From Zygnema cylindricum (lineage: Eukaryota; Streptophyta; Zygnematophyceae; Zygnematales; Zygnemataceae), in NCBI GenBank assembly GCA_037447655.1, contig JBBHKE010002158.1, forward strand, positions 1 to 64,000: 64,000 bases of DNA, given 5' to 3'. A program made the translations under genes and the position numbers. The notes beneath the pieces were generated by a model. It saw only the letters and a list, made by a program, of their open reading frames with translations, had not been told where the DNA came from and did not search any database. How positions within the stretch are numbered: position 1 is the first letter of the stretch; each line of letters opens with the position of its first letter. This document shows positions 20,302-30,302 of the stretch, piece by piece.

Positions 20302-21216
20302 ACAATCTGCAATAAAGTGTCCCGGCTTTTTGCAAAAATGACAAAGACCCTTTGGGGGCCTTCGTCCCCCAGAATGATCTCTTTCCCCTCTATAAGGTTT
20401 CTTCGGGTCCTTCCCCCATCAATCCCCTCCTGCTGCTAGAGCTTGAATGCTCTTTCCTCCTCTCCTAATCTCCATTGTGTTTTCCTGCACAAGTATCATC
20501 CTAACTACTGTGTTCCATTTCCATGAACTATCAGGCATTCCTTGTACTCGGTACACTATGTTTTCGAACTCATCTGGTAATTTCATGATAAGGGTGTTAA
20601 CTTTCATTTTCATTGTACCTGTCCACCCGGCACTTTCCATTTCTATATACAAACAAAAAAGATCATTACAGTAATCTAACATCTTTCCTCCTTTGTAAGT
20701 GTAACTCAATAGCTTTTGCTTAGCCAACTGGAGCTCCTAAATAGTTCCAGCTCTATAAATCTCCACCAAACTCTCCCACAACTCCTCGACCTTGTAAATG
20801 TGAAGATGAGGAGTGGCCAAACCTTGAGTGAGGTGCCTCAGAATGAAGTTCTTGGCAGCCATGTTTACATCCTCCCACATTTGAGTATCGTTCTCCACGG
20901 TCTTCACGGTCGCCGCTCCCGATACTGTGGCAATAGGAGTGAGGGGTGTCTCTTTCCCTTTCTCCTTTTCGGCCACACTGGTGTCCCCATCATCTGCCTC
21001 CTCCGCTGAGGCAGCCGTTGTTGCAGAAAACCTCACTCCCCCAAATCCTGGTGGAGTTCCAGAAGGTGGACGTTTCACTTGTCCACTAACGATACCCCAG
21101 TATCGTTTTTCACACAAAGCTCCCATCATCATGGCTTCCCAATAGATGAACCCAGATCCATTGAAGGTGGGCACCCTAAAGGGTGGGCCCATAACCTGCA
21201 ATTTTGTGTCCTCCAT
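20302..21216 (-). pseudogene. Copia A gag with CCHC knuckle
   Basis: The start codon at 21,214-21,216 lies inside the 5' LTR, 20 nt before its end. MEDTKLQVMGPPF follows, with VMGPP encoded by the primer-binding site. GFIYWEAMMMGALCEKRYWG and LRHLTQGLATPHLHIYKVEELWE are gag-like. A TAG at 20,737-20,739 interrupts after 159 codons; the same frame continues ELQLAKQKLLSYTYKGGKM for 102 more codons to a TGA near 20,419. The knuckle CHFCKKPGHFIADC (about 20,300-20,345) has perfect CX2CX4HX4C spacing. Confidence 0.85.
21182..21196 (-). other. Primer-binding site of copia A
   Basis: The plus strand reads GGTGGGCCCATAACC and abuts the LTR start TGCAATT at 21,197 with no spacer. The complement matches the anticodon loop and stem of plant initiator tRNA-Met over 15 nt. 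It does not match the tRNA 3' end (TGGTATCAGAGC type). Confidence 0.7.
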
Positions 21217-21410
21217 TGGACTACAGAATACAGGAAGCCTCTAGATAGTATTTAACTAACCCACTTTAAGCCACGACCACTACTGCCTAAGAAGGCAAAC
21301 TGACAATTTGACTGCACCCTTGTGCAGCGTGGACTCCCCTGAGTCCGTAGCAAAAAGAATCAATGAAAAAAGCCAACCAAACGATTAGTTATAGGGTGGC
21401 AAAGATGCAA

Positions 21411-21627
21411 ATTTATACAAACTCTCAGAGAGAGAGGACTATCTACCTAAATTTTCCCAAGTCCTAGTTTTTCCTAATTCCCTCTCACAGCTCTTATCTA
21501 CTGCCTGTACGAACCAATCACAAAACTGTATAGTACTAGAAAGTACTACTGCCGATGTACTTTCTGTACGGCCTCTGTACGACAAGGCCATTAAGTGGAC
21601 GCGTATCCACTTTCCACTCGTCCGTAC
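21411..21627 (-). promoter_or_regulatory. Copia A LTR promoter: TATA box and upstream GTAC cluster
   Basis: TTGTATAAAT on the minus strand at about 21,411-21,420 is the TATA candidate. Upstream in element sense (higher coordinates) seven GTAC cores fall between 21,507 and 21,627. GTAC is the core bound by plant SBP-box proteins and the copper-response core in green algae (established knowledge); use here is inference. The 3' LTR shares the layout. Confidence 0.5.
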
Positions 21628-21958
21628 GCTCCTCGGAATTCCCGCGACCGAATGATGTCTTCCCACGTGGCGCCAGGTCATGCCACGTCACTAAATGCCA
21701 AAATGACCATTCCGGGATTTCGGCGATGATGCGCGCCGTTAGATTTGACGCGAAATTCAATCTCGGCCGTAATAAATACTTGCGCGATATTTGTTTCGCT
21801 GTCAAAACAAAATGCGCGATATTCGTTTCAAACAAGTACAGTACTTCGTATTTTGTAGAACTGTATCTATGTGTGGCGTTAAGGGTTCCAGTTAAATGAA
21901 TCTAGTACATTAGAATAGTTTAAATAGTAATGAAACCCTATATCTCCTAACGGACTTC

Positions 21959-22037
21959 TACGACAGACTGGTTAGAGCTAACGGCTATGCCGCGCTCTGC
22001 CGGTTGGGGGTTCGAGTCCTGCCGGACTCAACCTTTT
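21959..22037 (+). other. Antisense tRNA-like block in the copia A 5' LTR
   Basis: Same landmarks as at 16,576-16,654: GACTGGTTAGAGC, B box GGTTCGAGTCC at 22,009-22,019, then CTCAACCTTTTGTTGAG with a T4 run that can also form a small hairpin. Confidence 0.6.
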
Positions 22038-22238
22038 GTTGAGAGTGGCTTAAGCCACTATTTAGTCCTTCCTATGGAGTTGAGGCAGCCATGGCTCCAT
22101 TGCTCTCTCTTTCTCTCCTTCAGTGACTACAACAAGTATGGGGGCGAGAGAGAGAGAAGAGATAGAGGCAGGCTGCCTACATTTTCTTTTCTAATAAATT
22201 TAGACCTAGAAAATATACTAAAACTACTTATTTCAACA

Positions 22239-22243
22239 TCTCA
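22239..22243. repeat. Target-site duplication, right of copia A
   Basis: tctca, identical to 15,809-15,813. Confidence 0.85.
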
Positions 22244-22364
22244 CTCGGTGTTTCAAAATTAAGTTGAACTTACGGTTGACAAAGGTAGGTTTTTATAACC
22301 GACGACCGTCGAATCGAAATGTTTATGGTTCACAATCGTAGTAACAATAACTTCTGTCATAAAT

Positions 22365-22600
22365 AATAATTGTAAGAATGATTACAATTTCAGCTATAAT
22401 AAAACGCGTAACAATAATCTCAATAAGAATAATACAAATAGTAATATTAATTAAGTAGTAATAATATTTTTAATTTTAATTGTAACAATGATTACAATTT
22501 CAGCTATAATAATACGCGTAACAATAATCTCAATAAGAATAATACGAATAGTCATAATAATTAAGTAGTAATAATAATTTTAATATTAATTATAGTCATA
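22365..22600. repeat. Two-unit tandem repeat of about 110 bp
   Basis: AATGATTACAATTTCAGC followed by ACGCGTAACAATAATCTC and AATTAAGTAGTAATAAT occurs twice in order, starting near 22,376 and 22,488. The copies differ at a few positions. No coding signal. Confidence 0.75.
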
Positions 22601-22617
22601 GATTTTAATGATAAGAT

Positions 22618-22827
22618 TATGATAATAGTGATTTATATGATAATGATCGCGATAATAGTGATTTCAATGGTAACGATTGCGATAATAGTGATTTTTTTTA
22701 TTAGGCTCTCGATAATAGTGATTTCTTTGATAAGCCTCGCGATAATAGTGATTTCTTTGATTAGGCTTGCGATAATACTGATTTTCTTTGATAAGGCCCC
22801 CGATAATAGTGATTTTTTTGACTAGTA
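22618..22827. repeat. 30-bp satellite, about seven units
   Basis: The unit is CGATAATAGTGATTTCTTTG plus a variable end, period 30 bp. The period leaves a 68-codon Ile/Val/Phe-rich frame open at 22,619-22,825. Its hydrophobicity is a composition effect; no start context or domain supports a gene. Confidence 0.85.
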
Positions 22828-22869
22828 AATCAATACGCGTTACACGGGCATGTACCCTGTCCAGTTTAT

Positions 22870-23115
22870 CATGCCTATACTGCGTCGCACGGTAATGCTA
22901 CATTGTGCCAGCAGTACGGCGGTCTGTATTGCGGACGCACAATAACGTTAAGTTTTGCCAACCGTACGCGGTTTGTACTGCGGCGGTTGGCAATGTTACA
23001 TTATGCCAGCGGTACAGCCGTTTGTAGTGCAACGGCTGGCAGCGTCAAATTATGCCAACCTTACGCAGCCCGTAGCGCAGACGCACGACAACGTTATATT
23101 GTGTCAGATTTAGTT
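22870..23115. repeat. About 49-bp satellite with internally palindromic units
   Basis: Four to five units of the type ACGTTACATTGTGCCAGCGG ... TGTACTGCGGCGGTTGGCA. Within several units GCCAACCG (or GCCAGCGG) pairs with CGGTTGGC (or CGGCTGGC) at the other end. The arms change together, for example AACCG with CGGTT. Confidence 0.7.
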
Positions 23116-23120
23116 GTAGG

Positions 23121-25698
23121 TGCAATTACGTGTCCTCCATTGGACAACAGAATTCATGAAGCCTCTAGATAGTTTTTAACTAACCCACTTTCAGCCACAA
23201 CGACTGCTGAAAAAGTAGACAAAATGACAATTTGACTGTACTCTTGTGCAACGTGGACTCCTTTGAGTCCGTAGCAAAAAGAATCACTAAAAACAACCAA
23301 CCAACCGATAAGTTATGAGGTGGCGAAAATGCCAATTTATACAGACTCTCAAAGAGAGAGGTGGTCTACCCAAAATTATGCTAAGTCCTAACCCCTCTCA
23401 CAATCCCTATCTACTGAAATACAAACCAATCAAATAACTGTATAGTATAGAAAGGTACTGCGGCCGATGTCCTTTTTATACGGCCTGTGTACGACAAGGC
23501 CACTGAGTGGACGCGTGTCAATATTCCACTCGTCCGTATGTTCCCGGAAGTCTTGCGACCAAACCTCCACGTGGCGCCAGGTCATGCCACGTTCGAAAAC
23601 GCCAAAGTGACCATTCCGAGATCTCGGCGCCAACATATGCCGTTGGATTAAATGTGACATTAAATGTCAGCCGTCGAAACAAATGTCCGATTCATTTGTT
23701 TCATGCGGGATCACGTTCGCACAGTACTTTAACTAGTTCTATGTTCCTTCATTTATAATTCAGTTAATTGGTTTTAAGATCCTGTTACAGTTTAAGTATT
23801 TATCAAACCCTATATAACTTAACGAACTTCTATGACAGACCGGTTAGAGCTGACGGTTACGCCTCGCTCTGCCAGTCAGAGGTTCGAGTCCTACCAGACT
23901 CAACCTTTTGTTGAGAGTGACTTATGTTACTCTTTAGTCCTGCATATGAAACTAAGGCTGCCATGGCTCAACCACCCTCTCTATCTTTCAGTGACAAAAC
24001 CAGTATGGTGGCTAAAGAGAGGAGGTAGAGGCAGGCTGTCCGCCTTTTTCTATTTCCATTTAACTGATCTATTTAGACCTAGAGAATACCCTATAAATCT
24101 AGTAATTTTAACACTCCCCTTATTTTCTAGTCTAACTTAAACTTTAGTTTTAGTCCACACTTTTCTCTGCAATGTTTTAACTTAGGAGAAGGCACTGGTT
24201 TTGTCATCATATAAGCCACCATTTCCTAATCAAATCTATATACAAGATTCACAATCTTATTCTCAACTTTTTCTCTCACAAAACTCAATCTTATGTCTAT
24301 ATGCTTAGCCTTGAAATGATGTTTTGGATTAGCTGCAATTGCAATGGCTGCTTGATTATCACAAAACACTTCATGCACTCCCTCCTTCATATACCCCAAT
24401 TCTTGCAACAACGCCTTGACCCACATCAACTCTTTCACAGTAAAACAAGAGGCCATGTACTCAGCCTCCATAGTAGAGTGAGCAACTACCTTTTGTTGCT
24501 TACTGTTGAACAACAAGCACCTTTCCCCACATACAACACATACCTAGAAGTGCATCTTGTCATAGGTGCATCCCCATAACTGGCATCACTCCAAGTAGTG
24601 ATGTCATTGTGCTCCCCTCCCAAATGCAACCATAACTCTCTGGTTCCCACCTGATATCTCATGAGCCTTTTGGCTTCCTTCAGTCTCTCTTGCTACGATC
24701 ATTAAGACTCCTACTAAGTAATCTAACTGTTGCGCTATGTCCGGCCTGGTACAGTTCATAAAATAGATCAATCTTCCTACGAACTTTCTATAAGGGATAG
24801 ACTTGATAAACTCTCTCTCCTCTGGACTCATTTGATCATCTAAGATCATCACTCCTCCTTTTACACTCCCATCACTGACTTTTTTCAAGTCCATGGGAGT
24901 GGTACAATTGTTAGCATTTTCCATCTGGAATTTCTCAAGCATATTACCTATTGCTTCTTTTTGAGTAAGTCTGATAATCCCTTTCCCCCTATCTCTCTAC
25001 ATTTAGATCCCCAAAATGTATTTTGCCTCACCTAAATCTTTCATATCAAATATGCTTCTAAGATCTTTCTTTAGTCTATTGATCTTTTCCAAAGACTTGC
25101 TAAGCACAAGCACATCATCCACATAGATTGCAATAAAAAAAACACCATCCTCATCTTCAAAAATATAGATAGAATCGTCAAAGCTGATCCAGATATATTC
25201 AGACTGGTGAGAAACTCATCTTGTTTCTTATTCCATTTCCTTGGAGCATGCTTCAGTCCATATAAGAACTTTATGAGCATCCAGACATTGCTCTCTTCTC
25301 CTTCCTCCACAAACCCCTCAGGTTGCCTCATGATAATTACTTCCTCTAACTCACCATTAAAAAAGGCACTGTTAATATCCATCCGGTGTATTTCTATGTC
25401 TTGCGTTGTTGCTAGACTGAGGAGAATCCTAACTGATGGGAACCGAACAACTAGAGCAAAAGTCTCCTAATAGTCAATCCCATCTTTTTGGGTGAACCCC
25501 TTTGCTACCAATCGAGCCTTATATCTCACAATGGTATTATCTGGGTTCACTTTTAGTTTAAACGCCCATTTACTGCCAATCGATTTTTCTGTCCAAAGGA
25601 CAATCCGCTAGTTCCCAAGTATTTGTTTCCATGATGGAGGCCATCTCATCATTTATGGCTCTATTCAATCTGTCTTTCTCCGGAGTGTTTACTTCTTC
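23121..25698 (-). mobile_element. Ty1/copia element A3, 5'-truncated
   Basis: The 3' LTR is 23,121-24,113 (TGCAATTACGTGTCC to AATTTTAACA), followed by the purine-tract complement CTCCCCTTATTTTCTAG. The coding remnant runs 24,226-25,698. It is cut at 25,699 by the LTR of copia A4; the missing gag-integrase part does not reappear on the far side. Confidence 0.8.
24226..25698 (-). pseudogene. Copia A3 RT-RNase H remnant
   Basis: RNase H end at 24,226-24,516 (KQQKVVAHSTMEAEYMASC, FCDNQAAIAIAANPKHHF). RNase H start and RT end at 24,604-24,942 (NCTRPDIA). RT middle at 25,071-25,382 (EGFVEEGEESNV, GLKHAPRKWNKK), with the region of the YVDD box out of frame. RT start at 25,570-25,698 (RLNRAINDEMASIMETNTW). 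Several stops and frameshifts. It keeps a Gln codon where copia A has a stop. Confidence 0.8.
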
Positions 25699-26799
25699 TG
25701 GGTTTCTCCTTGACCTCCATAAGTCCTCAGAGTACACAGCTTCCAAAAAGCCTCTAAGATAATCCTGACCCCTTTGTGTTTCAGCAAAAATAACAGCCAC
25801 CCTGGCAGACAAAAACTCTGACCAACTGCAACCCTGTTAAGGAAAGACTCCTTTGAGTCGATAGCAAAAAGAATCTCTAAATTTGCTCCCCTAAGCTGTA
25901 AGTTATGGAGGGTCAAAGTTGACCTTTAGTACAGAAGCTCTCTGGAAGAGAGGGTCCTATCTCCTAATTTTTCTAAGTCCTATATCTCTCACAGACTCTA
26001 TCTACTGATGTAAGGAACCAATCAGAATACAGTTCCGTACGCAAAAGTACAGCTGTCGGTGTACTATATGTACGGACATTGTACGACATGGCCTAAATGT
26101 CGACACATGTCATATCCAGATTCGGTGCCATAATCTCCGGAGATTCCACGATCCAATGTAATTCCGCCACGCGTCATCTGATGTGGCGATGGCCACAAAC
26201 CGCCGAAATCTTCTTCCGCGATCTCGGCGCTAATTCCGGCCGTCCGATTAGAATCGAATTTAATCGTAGCCGTAATAAATACATGCGCGGTATCCGTTTC
26301 ACTTACGAAATAAATGCGCGGTATTGATTTCTTGCATGTACCGTATTCCGTACTTATACATTATCGGATCTATGTATACCGTAAATGGTTTCAGTTAAAT
26401 GATTTATCCTACGTATTAATGTTTAAATAATTATCAAACTTCATATTACGTAATGTTATTCCTAGAGTTAACGGCTAAGGCTACTGGCTACTCCCTGTCT
26501 ACCAGCGTGTAAGTACAAGGATCAATTCCTGTCGCCGACACAATTTTTTTAAATAAATAAACCCTAACTAATATAAACTTCCCGTAAACCTCTAGATAGC
26601 CTAGGTAGCCATGGCTCTAGCTCCCTCTCCAATTTCTCAGTGACTGCGACAAGTTTGAGAGTTGGAGAGAGAAGTTAGAGGTAGACTGCCTCGGCTTCTT
26701 TCTATATTTCTATTTAGACATAGAAAATACTAAGAATATACCATTAATTTCTACTCTCCCCTTATTTTCTAGTCAATCTTTAATTTCAGACCGCACTTC

Positions 26800-28551
26800 T
26801 CCCTATAGAAAATTAGCTTAGGGGAAGGCACAGGTTTGGTCATCATATCTGCTACCATCTCACTATCTGGTCTGTACTCTAAACTGATTATTTTGTTTTC
26901 TACTTTCTCTCTAACAAAGCTGAGTCTGATGTCCATGTGTTGGGCTTAAAAATGATGTTTAGGATTGGCAGAAATAGCGATTGCTGCCTGATTATCACAA
27001 AATATTTTCTGCACACCACTCTTAAGGTGACCAAGCTCACCAAGCAAAGACTTGACCCACATCAATTCTTTTACAGCTAAGAAAGAGGCCATATACTCAG
27101 CCTCCATGATGGCCTGTGCAATAACCTTTTGTTGTTTGCTACTCCAACAGCAAGCCCCATCACCCACATATAATACATATCCAAAAGTGCATCTCCTCAT
27201 CGGAGCATCACCATAACTGGCATCACTCTAAGTAGTGATGTCAATATTCTCCCCACCCAAATGCAACCATAGATCCCTAGTTCCTATAAAATATCTAAGG
27301 TTTTCTCTTAGCTACCTCCCTATCCTTCTTAGTGGGAGCATTTAGACTTCTACTCAGCACTCCTACGGCTGCAGCTAAATCCGGCCGGGTACAATTCATA
27401 AAATAGATTAGACTTCCCATTACTTGCCTGTAAGGAATAGTGTGCATGAACTTCTGTTCTTCAGGAGATAATTCCTCGTGTAAGACTATGACTCCTTTCT
27501 CACTTCCCTCACTTCCCTTTTTCAACTCCATTGGAGTAGTACAACTATTAGCTTTATCCATTTGAAATTTTTCAAGCATGTTCCCTATTGCTTCCTTTTG
27601 AGTCAGTCTTATAATATTTCTTTTTCGGTCTCTCTCTACTTGAATTCCCAAAATATTTTTTGCTTCTCCCATATCCTTCATTTCCAATCTCCCCTTAAGA
27701 TCGATTTTCAGTTTATTATTTTTTTCCATTGATTTACTTAAAACAAGCAACTCATCAACATAAATTGCAATAAATATAAAACCTTCCTCATCTTCGAAAA
27801 CACAGATTGAGTGATCTGAGCTGATCCGAATATATCCTAGACCGGTAAGAAACTCATCAAGCTTCTTATTCCATTGTCGAGGTGACTGTTTCAAACCATA
27901 AAGAGATTTAATTAGCCGTCATACCTTACTCTCCTCACCTTCCTCCACAAAACCTTCGGGTTGTCGCATGAAGATCTCCTCTTCCAATTCTCCATGCAAA
28001 AAGGCTGTCTTGATGTCCATCTGGTGCACTTCTATGTCTTCCGCTGCTGCTAAACTGAGAAGTATGCAGACGGAGGGAAATCTAACCACCAGGGCAAAGG
28101 TTTCCTCGTAGTCAATTCCCTCTTTTTGTGTAAATCCCTTTGCCACTAATCTGGCCTTGTAGCACTCAATTGTGTTATCTGGGTTCAGTTTTAATTTGAA
28201 AACCCACTTACAACCGATTGGTTTTCGGTTAGGTGGACAATCAACCAGCTCCTAAGTATCGGCTGCCATGATTAAGGCCATCTCCTCATTGATGGCTGTC
28301 TTCCACCAGTTTCTTTTTGGACAAGTCATCGTCTCTCCATACGTTTGAGGTTCATCTTGATGAGATAGTTTAGTTACCTTGTTATTAATTTGTTTTTCTA
28401 GTAGTCTTTTGCTACTTCTCCTCCCCCCCTCAAAATTTGAGGCCGGAATAGATGGTTCTCGTTGATTCTTTCGAACAAACTTGGCTTCTCCCCTATCCCT
28501 TGATTCCGAAACAATTTCCACCACGTTTTCCGCTTCGGGTAGAGTTGTCAC
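26800..28551 (-). pseudogene. Copia A4 RT and RNase H
   Basis: RT start at 28,252-28,551 (FEGGRRSSKRLLEKQINNK, SHQDEPQTYGE). The frame at 27,919-28,146 carries KGFTQKEGIDYEE and FLHGELEEEIFMRQPEGF. The frame at 27,295-27,894 begins with SPRQWNKKLDEFLTGLGYI and contains AIYVDELLVLSKS. The fourth residue of the YVDD box is Glu, so the enzyme is probably dead even where open. RNase H follows at 26,946-27,200 (SKQQKVIAQAIMEAEYMASF, FCDNQAAIAISANPKHHF). Confidence 0.85.
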
Positions 28552-30300
28552 TGGAGTTTCCAGAGCGAGTCCTTTTCGGTGTGACTTGTACCTGCAAGAA
28601 TGTCATCTTCTCTAAAACCTGGATAGTTAGGAAGCTCAAAGTCATCGGAATTTTCTGACTCAAATCTGATTTTTTCTAACTTCGTATATTTGAAGGGATC
28701 CACAGACTTTCCTTTATCCATAACTACTAGATGCTTTACTAAGATTATATCTTCCCTTTTTAGATCATAAACTCTATATCCTTTAACATCCTCATCATAT
28801 CCTAATAAGTATCCCGGTTTTCCTTTAGGATCTAGCTTCTAATTGGAACGATCAGTATCTAGACTGAATACTTGACACCGAAAACCTTTAAGTGAGATAT
28901 GTCTGGTTTCCGTCCTGTCCATCTCTCATAAGGTGTTTGATCTTTTATAGCTGAAGTAAGAACTCTATTTTTGAGATAATTAGCACAGTTCATTGTTTTG
29001 CCCAAAATCTTTTTCCTATCTTTTTATCTGACAACATACTTCTAGCACTTTCACTTAATGTTCTATTTAACCTTTCAGCTACCCCATTCTGTTCCGGATT
29101 TTCTGGAACTGTCTTTTGGTGTTGAACCCCATCTTCCCTCAGAAAATCCTCAAACTGGTTAGAAGTATACTCTCCACCATTGTCACTCCTTACTCTCTTG
29201 ATTGGAGTTTCATGGAGTTTTTCGCTCCATGTTTTATATTGTCTAAAACAATCCTGAGCTTCGGACTTGTTTTTCAAAAAATATACCCGGGAATACCGAG
29301 ACCAATCATCAGTTATAGTCATCATAAATCTCTTCCCCCCCGGTGAGGGCACTTTAGCCGGTCCCCAAATATCTGTGTGTACTAGATCTAGAATTTTTTC
29401 TCACTTATAGGTGGCTGACTTAGGAAAGGGTAATCTGTGTGCTTTACCTTGAGCACATCCACAGCAATCACTTATATCATCACTCTCACTGAACTGAATC
29501 CCTTCCACCACTCCCATCTTTTTCATCTCTCTTAACTTATCTAAATTCACATGCCCAAGCCTCTTATGCCATATCATAATATCATGAACACCACCATAAT
29601 AAAGTTTCTTCATTTCATTACTTAAGATCAACCTAAACATCCCATGGCTACCTTTCTCAGCAATGAAATAGACATCATCCTCAAAACTAGCAGTAAAGAC
29701 TCCTTCCCTAGTGCTAGTGAAAAAACCCTTATCATCTAATACAAATGTAGAGATAAGGTTTTTGTTTAGCTCCAGAGTAAACAATACATCGGAGAATGTT
29801 AATATGGATCTCTTTCCTTCTACTAACACTTTTAGATCTACCGATCCTACAAGAGTAGTGGTGACTATCCTCCCACCCCGGTACTCTATCTCTATGGTGG
29901 GAATCTTTCTTATGTTAGTGAACAGGTGCCTATCCTTACACATGTGCATGGAGGCACCTGAATCTACAACTGAGCCTGTTTCACCTTTCAATCCTCTGTA
30001 AGCACATATCTGCCTTCGTGGAATTTTGACCTCATTTTTTGCCTCCAACTCCTCATCCTAAAGGAGCTCATCGTCCTTGTCCTCGGATTCAGCCTCAAGT
30101 ACCTGTGTGATAAGGGCCTTTTTCTTTCCTCTCGGGGTACCACCGGTCTGCCCCTCCTTTAACCAAAGTTCGGTTAGCTTAGTGCACTTTGCCATATAGT
30201 GCCCCAATTTCTTACAAAAATGACATAAACCTTTGGGAGTCCTTGGTCCAAACTCGTCGGTCTGATTTTTTTGCTCCCTTCCTCCATAGTTTTTGACTTG
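28552..30300 (-). pseudogene. Copia A4 protease and integrase
   Basis: The frame at 29,401-30,048 carries the protease neighbourhood (VVDSGASMHMCKDRHLF) and the GAG-pre-integrase zinc region (WHKRLGHVNLDKLREMKK, CCGCAQGKAHRLPF). The frame at 28,990-29,352 carries the integrase core (TITDDWSRYSRVYFLKNKSE, RVRSDNGGEYTSNQFED, PEQNGVAERLNRTLSES). A CCHC-like CHFCKK stretch and Gly/Lys-rich linker lie at 30,100-30,240. Frameshifts lie near 29,400 and 28,985, and a stop lies before the acidic linker near 30,055. Confidence 0.82.
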
Positions 30301-30302
30301 TA

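Larger units (their letters stand above)
15814..22238 (-). mobile_element. Ty1/copia element A, nearly complete
   Basis: A 6,425-bp minus-strand element with two LTRs of exactly 1,042 bp (15,814-16,855 and 21,197-22,238), TG...CA ends and a perfect tctca duplication. Reading the LTRs side by side gives a few tens of substitutions, so insertion is fairly recent compared with its neighbours. The 3' LTR is preceded by a purine tract (complement CTCCCCTTATTTACTAG at 16,856). The 5' LTR is followed at once by the half-tRNA primer site. The polyprotein is broken by three stops and two one-base frameshifts, so this copy is not autonomous, but all domains are present in order. Confidence 0.92.
21197..22238 (-). 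repeat. 5' LTR of copia A
   Basis: 1,042 bp, same length and ends as the 3' LTR. In this position it would serve as promoter and supplies the gag start codon. Confidence 0.92.

Noticed and set aside
22619-22825. Small hydrophobic membrane protein
   Set aside because: The Ile/Val-rich frame follows a 30-bp satellite period; no start context or conservation.
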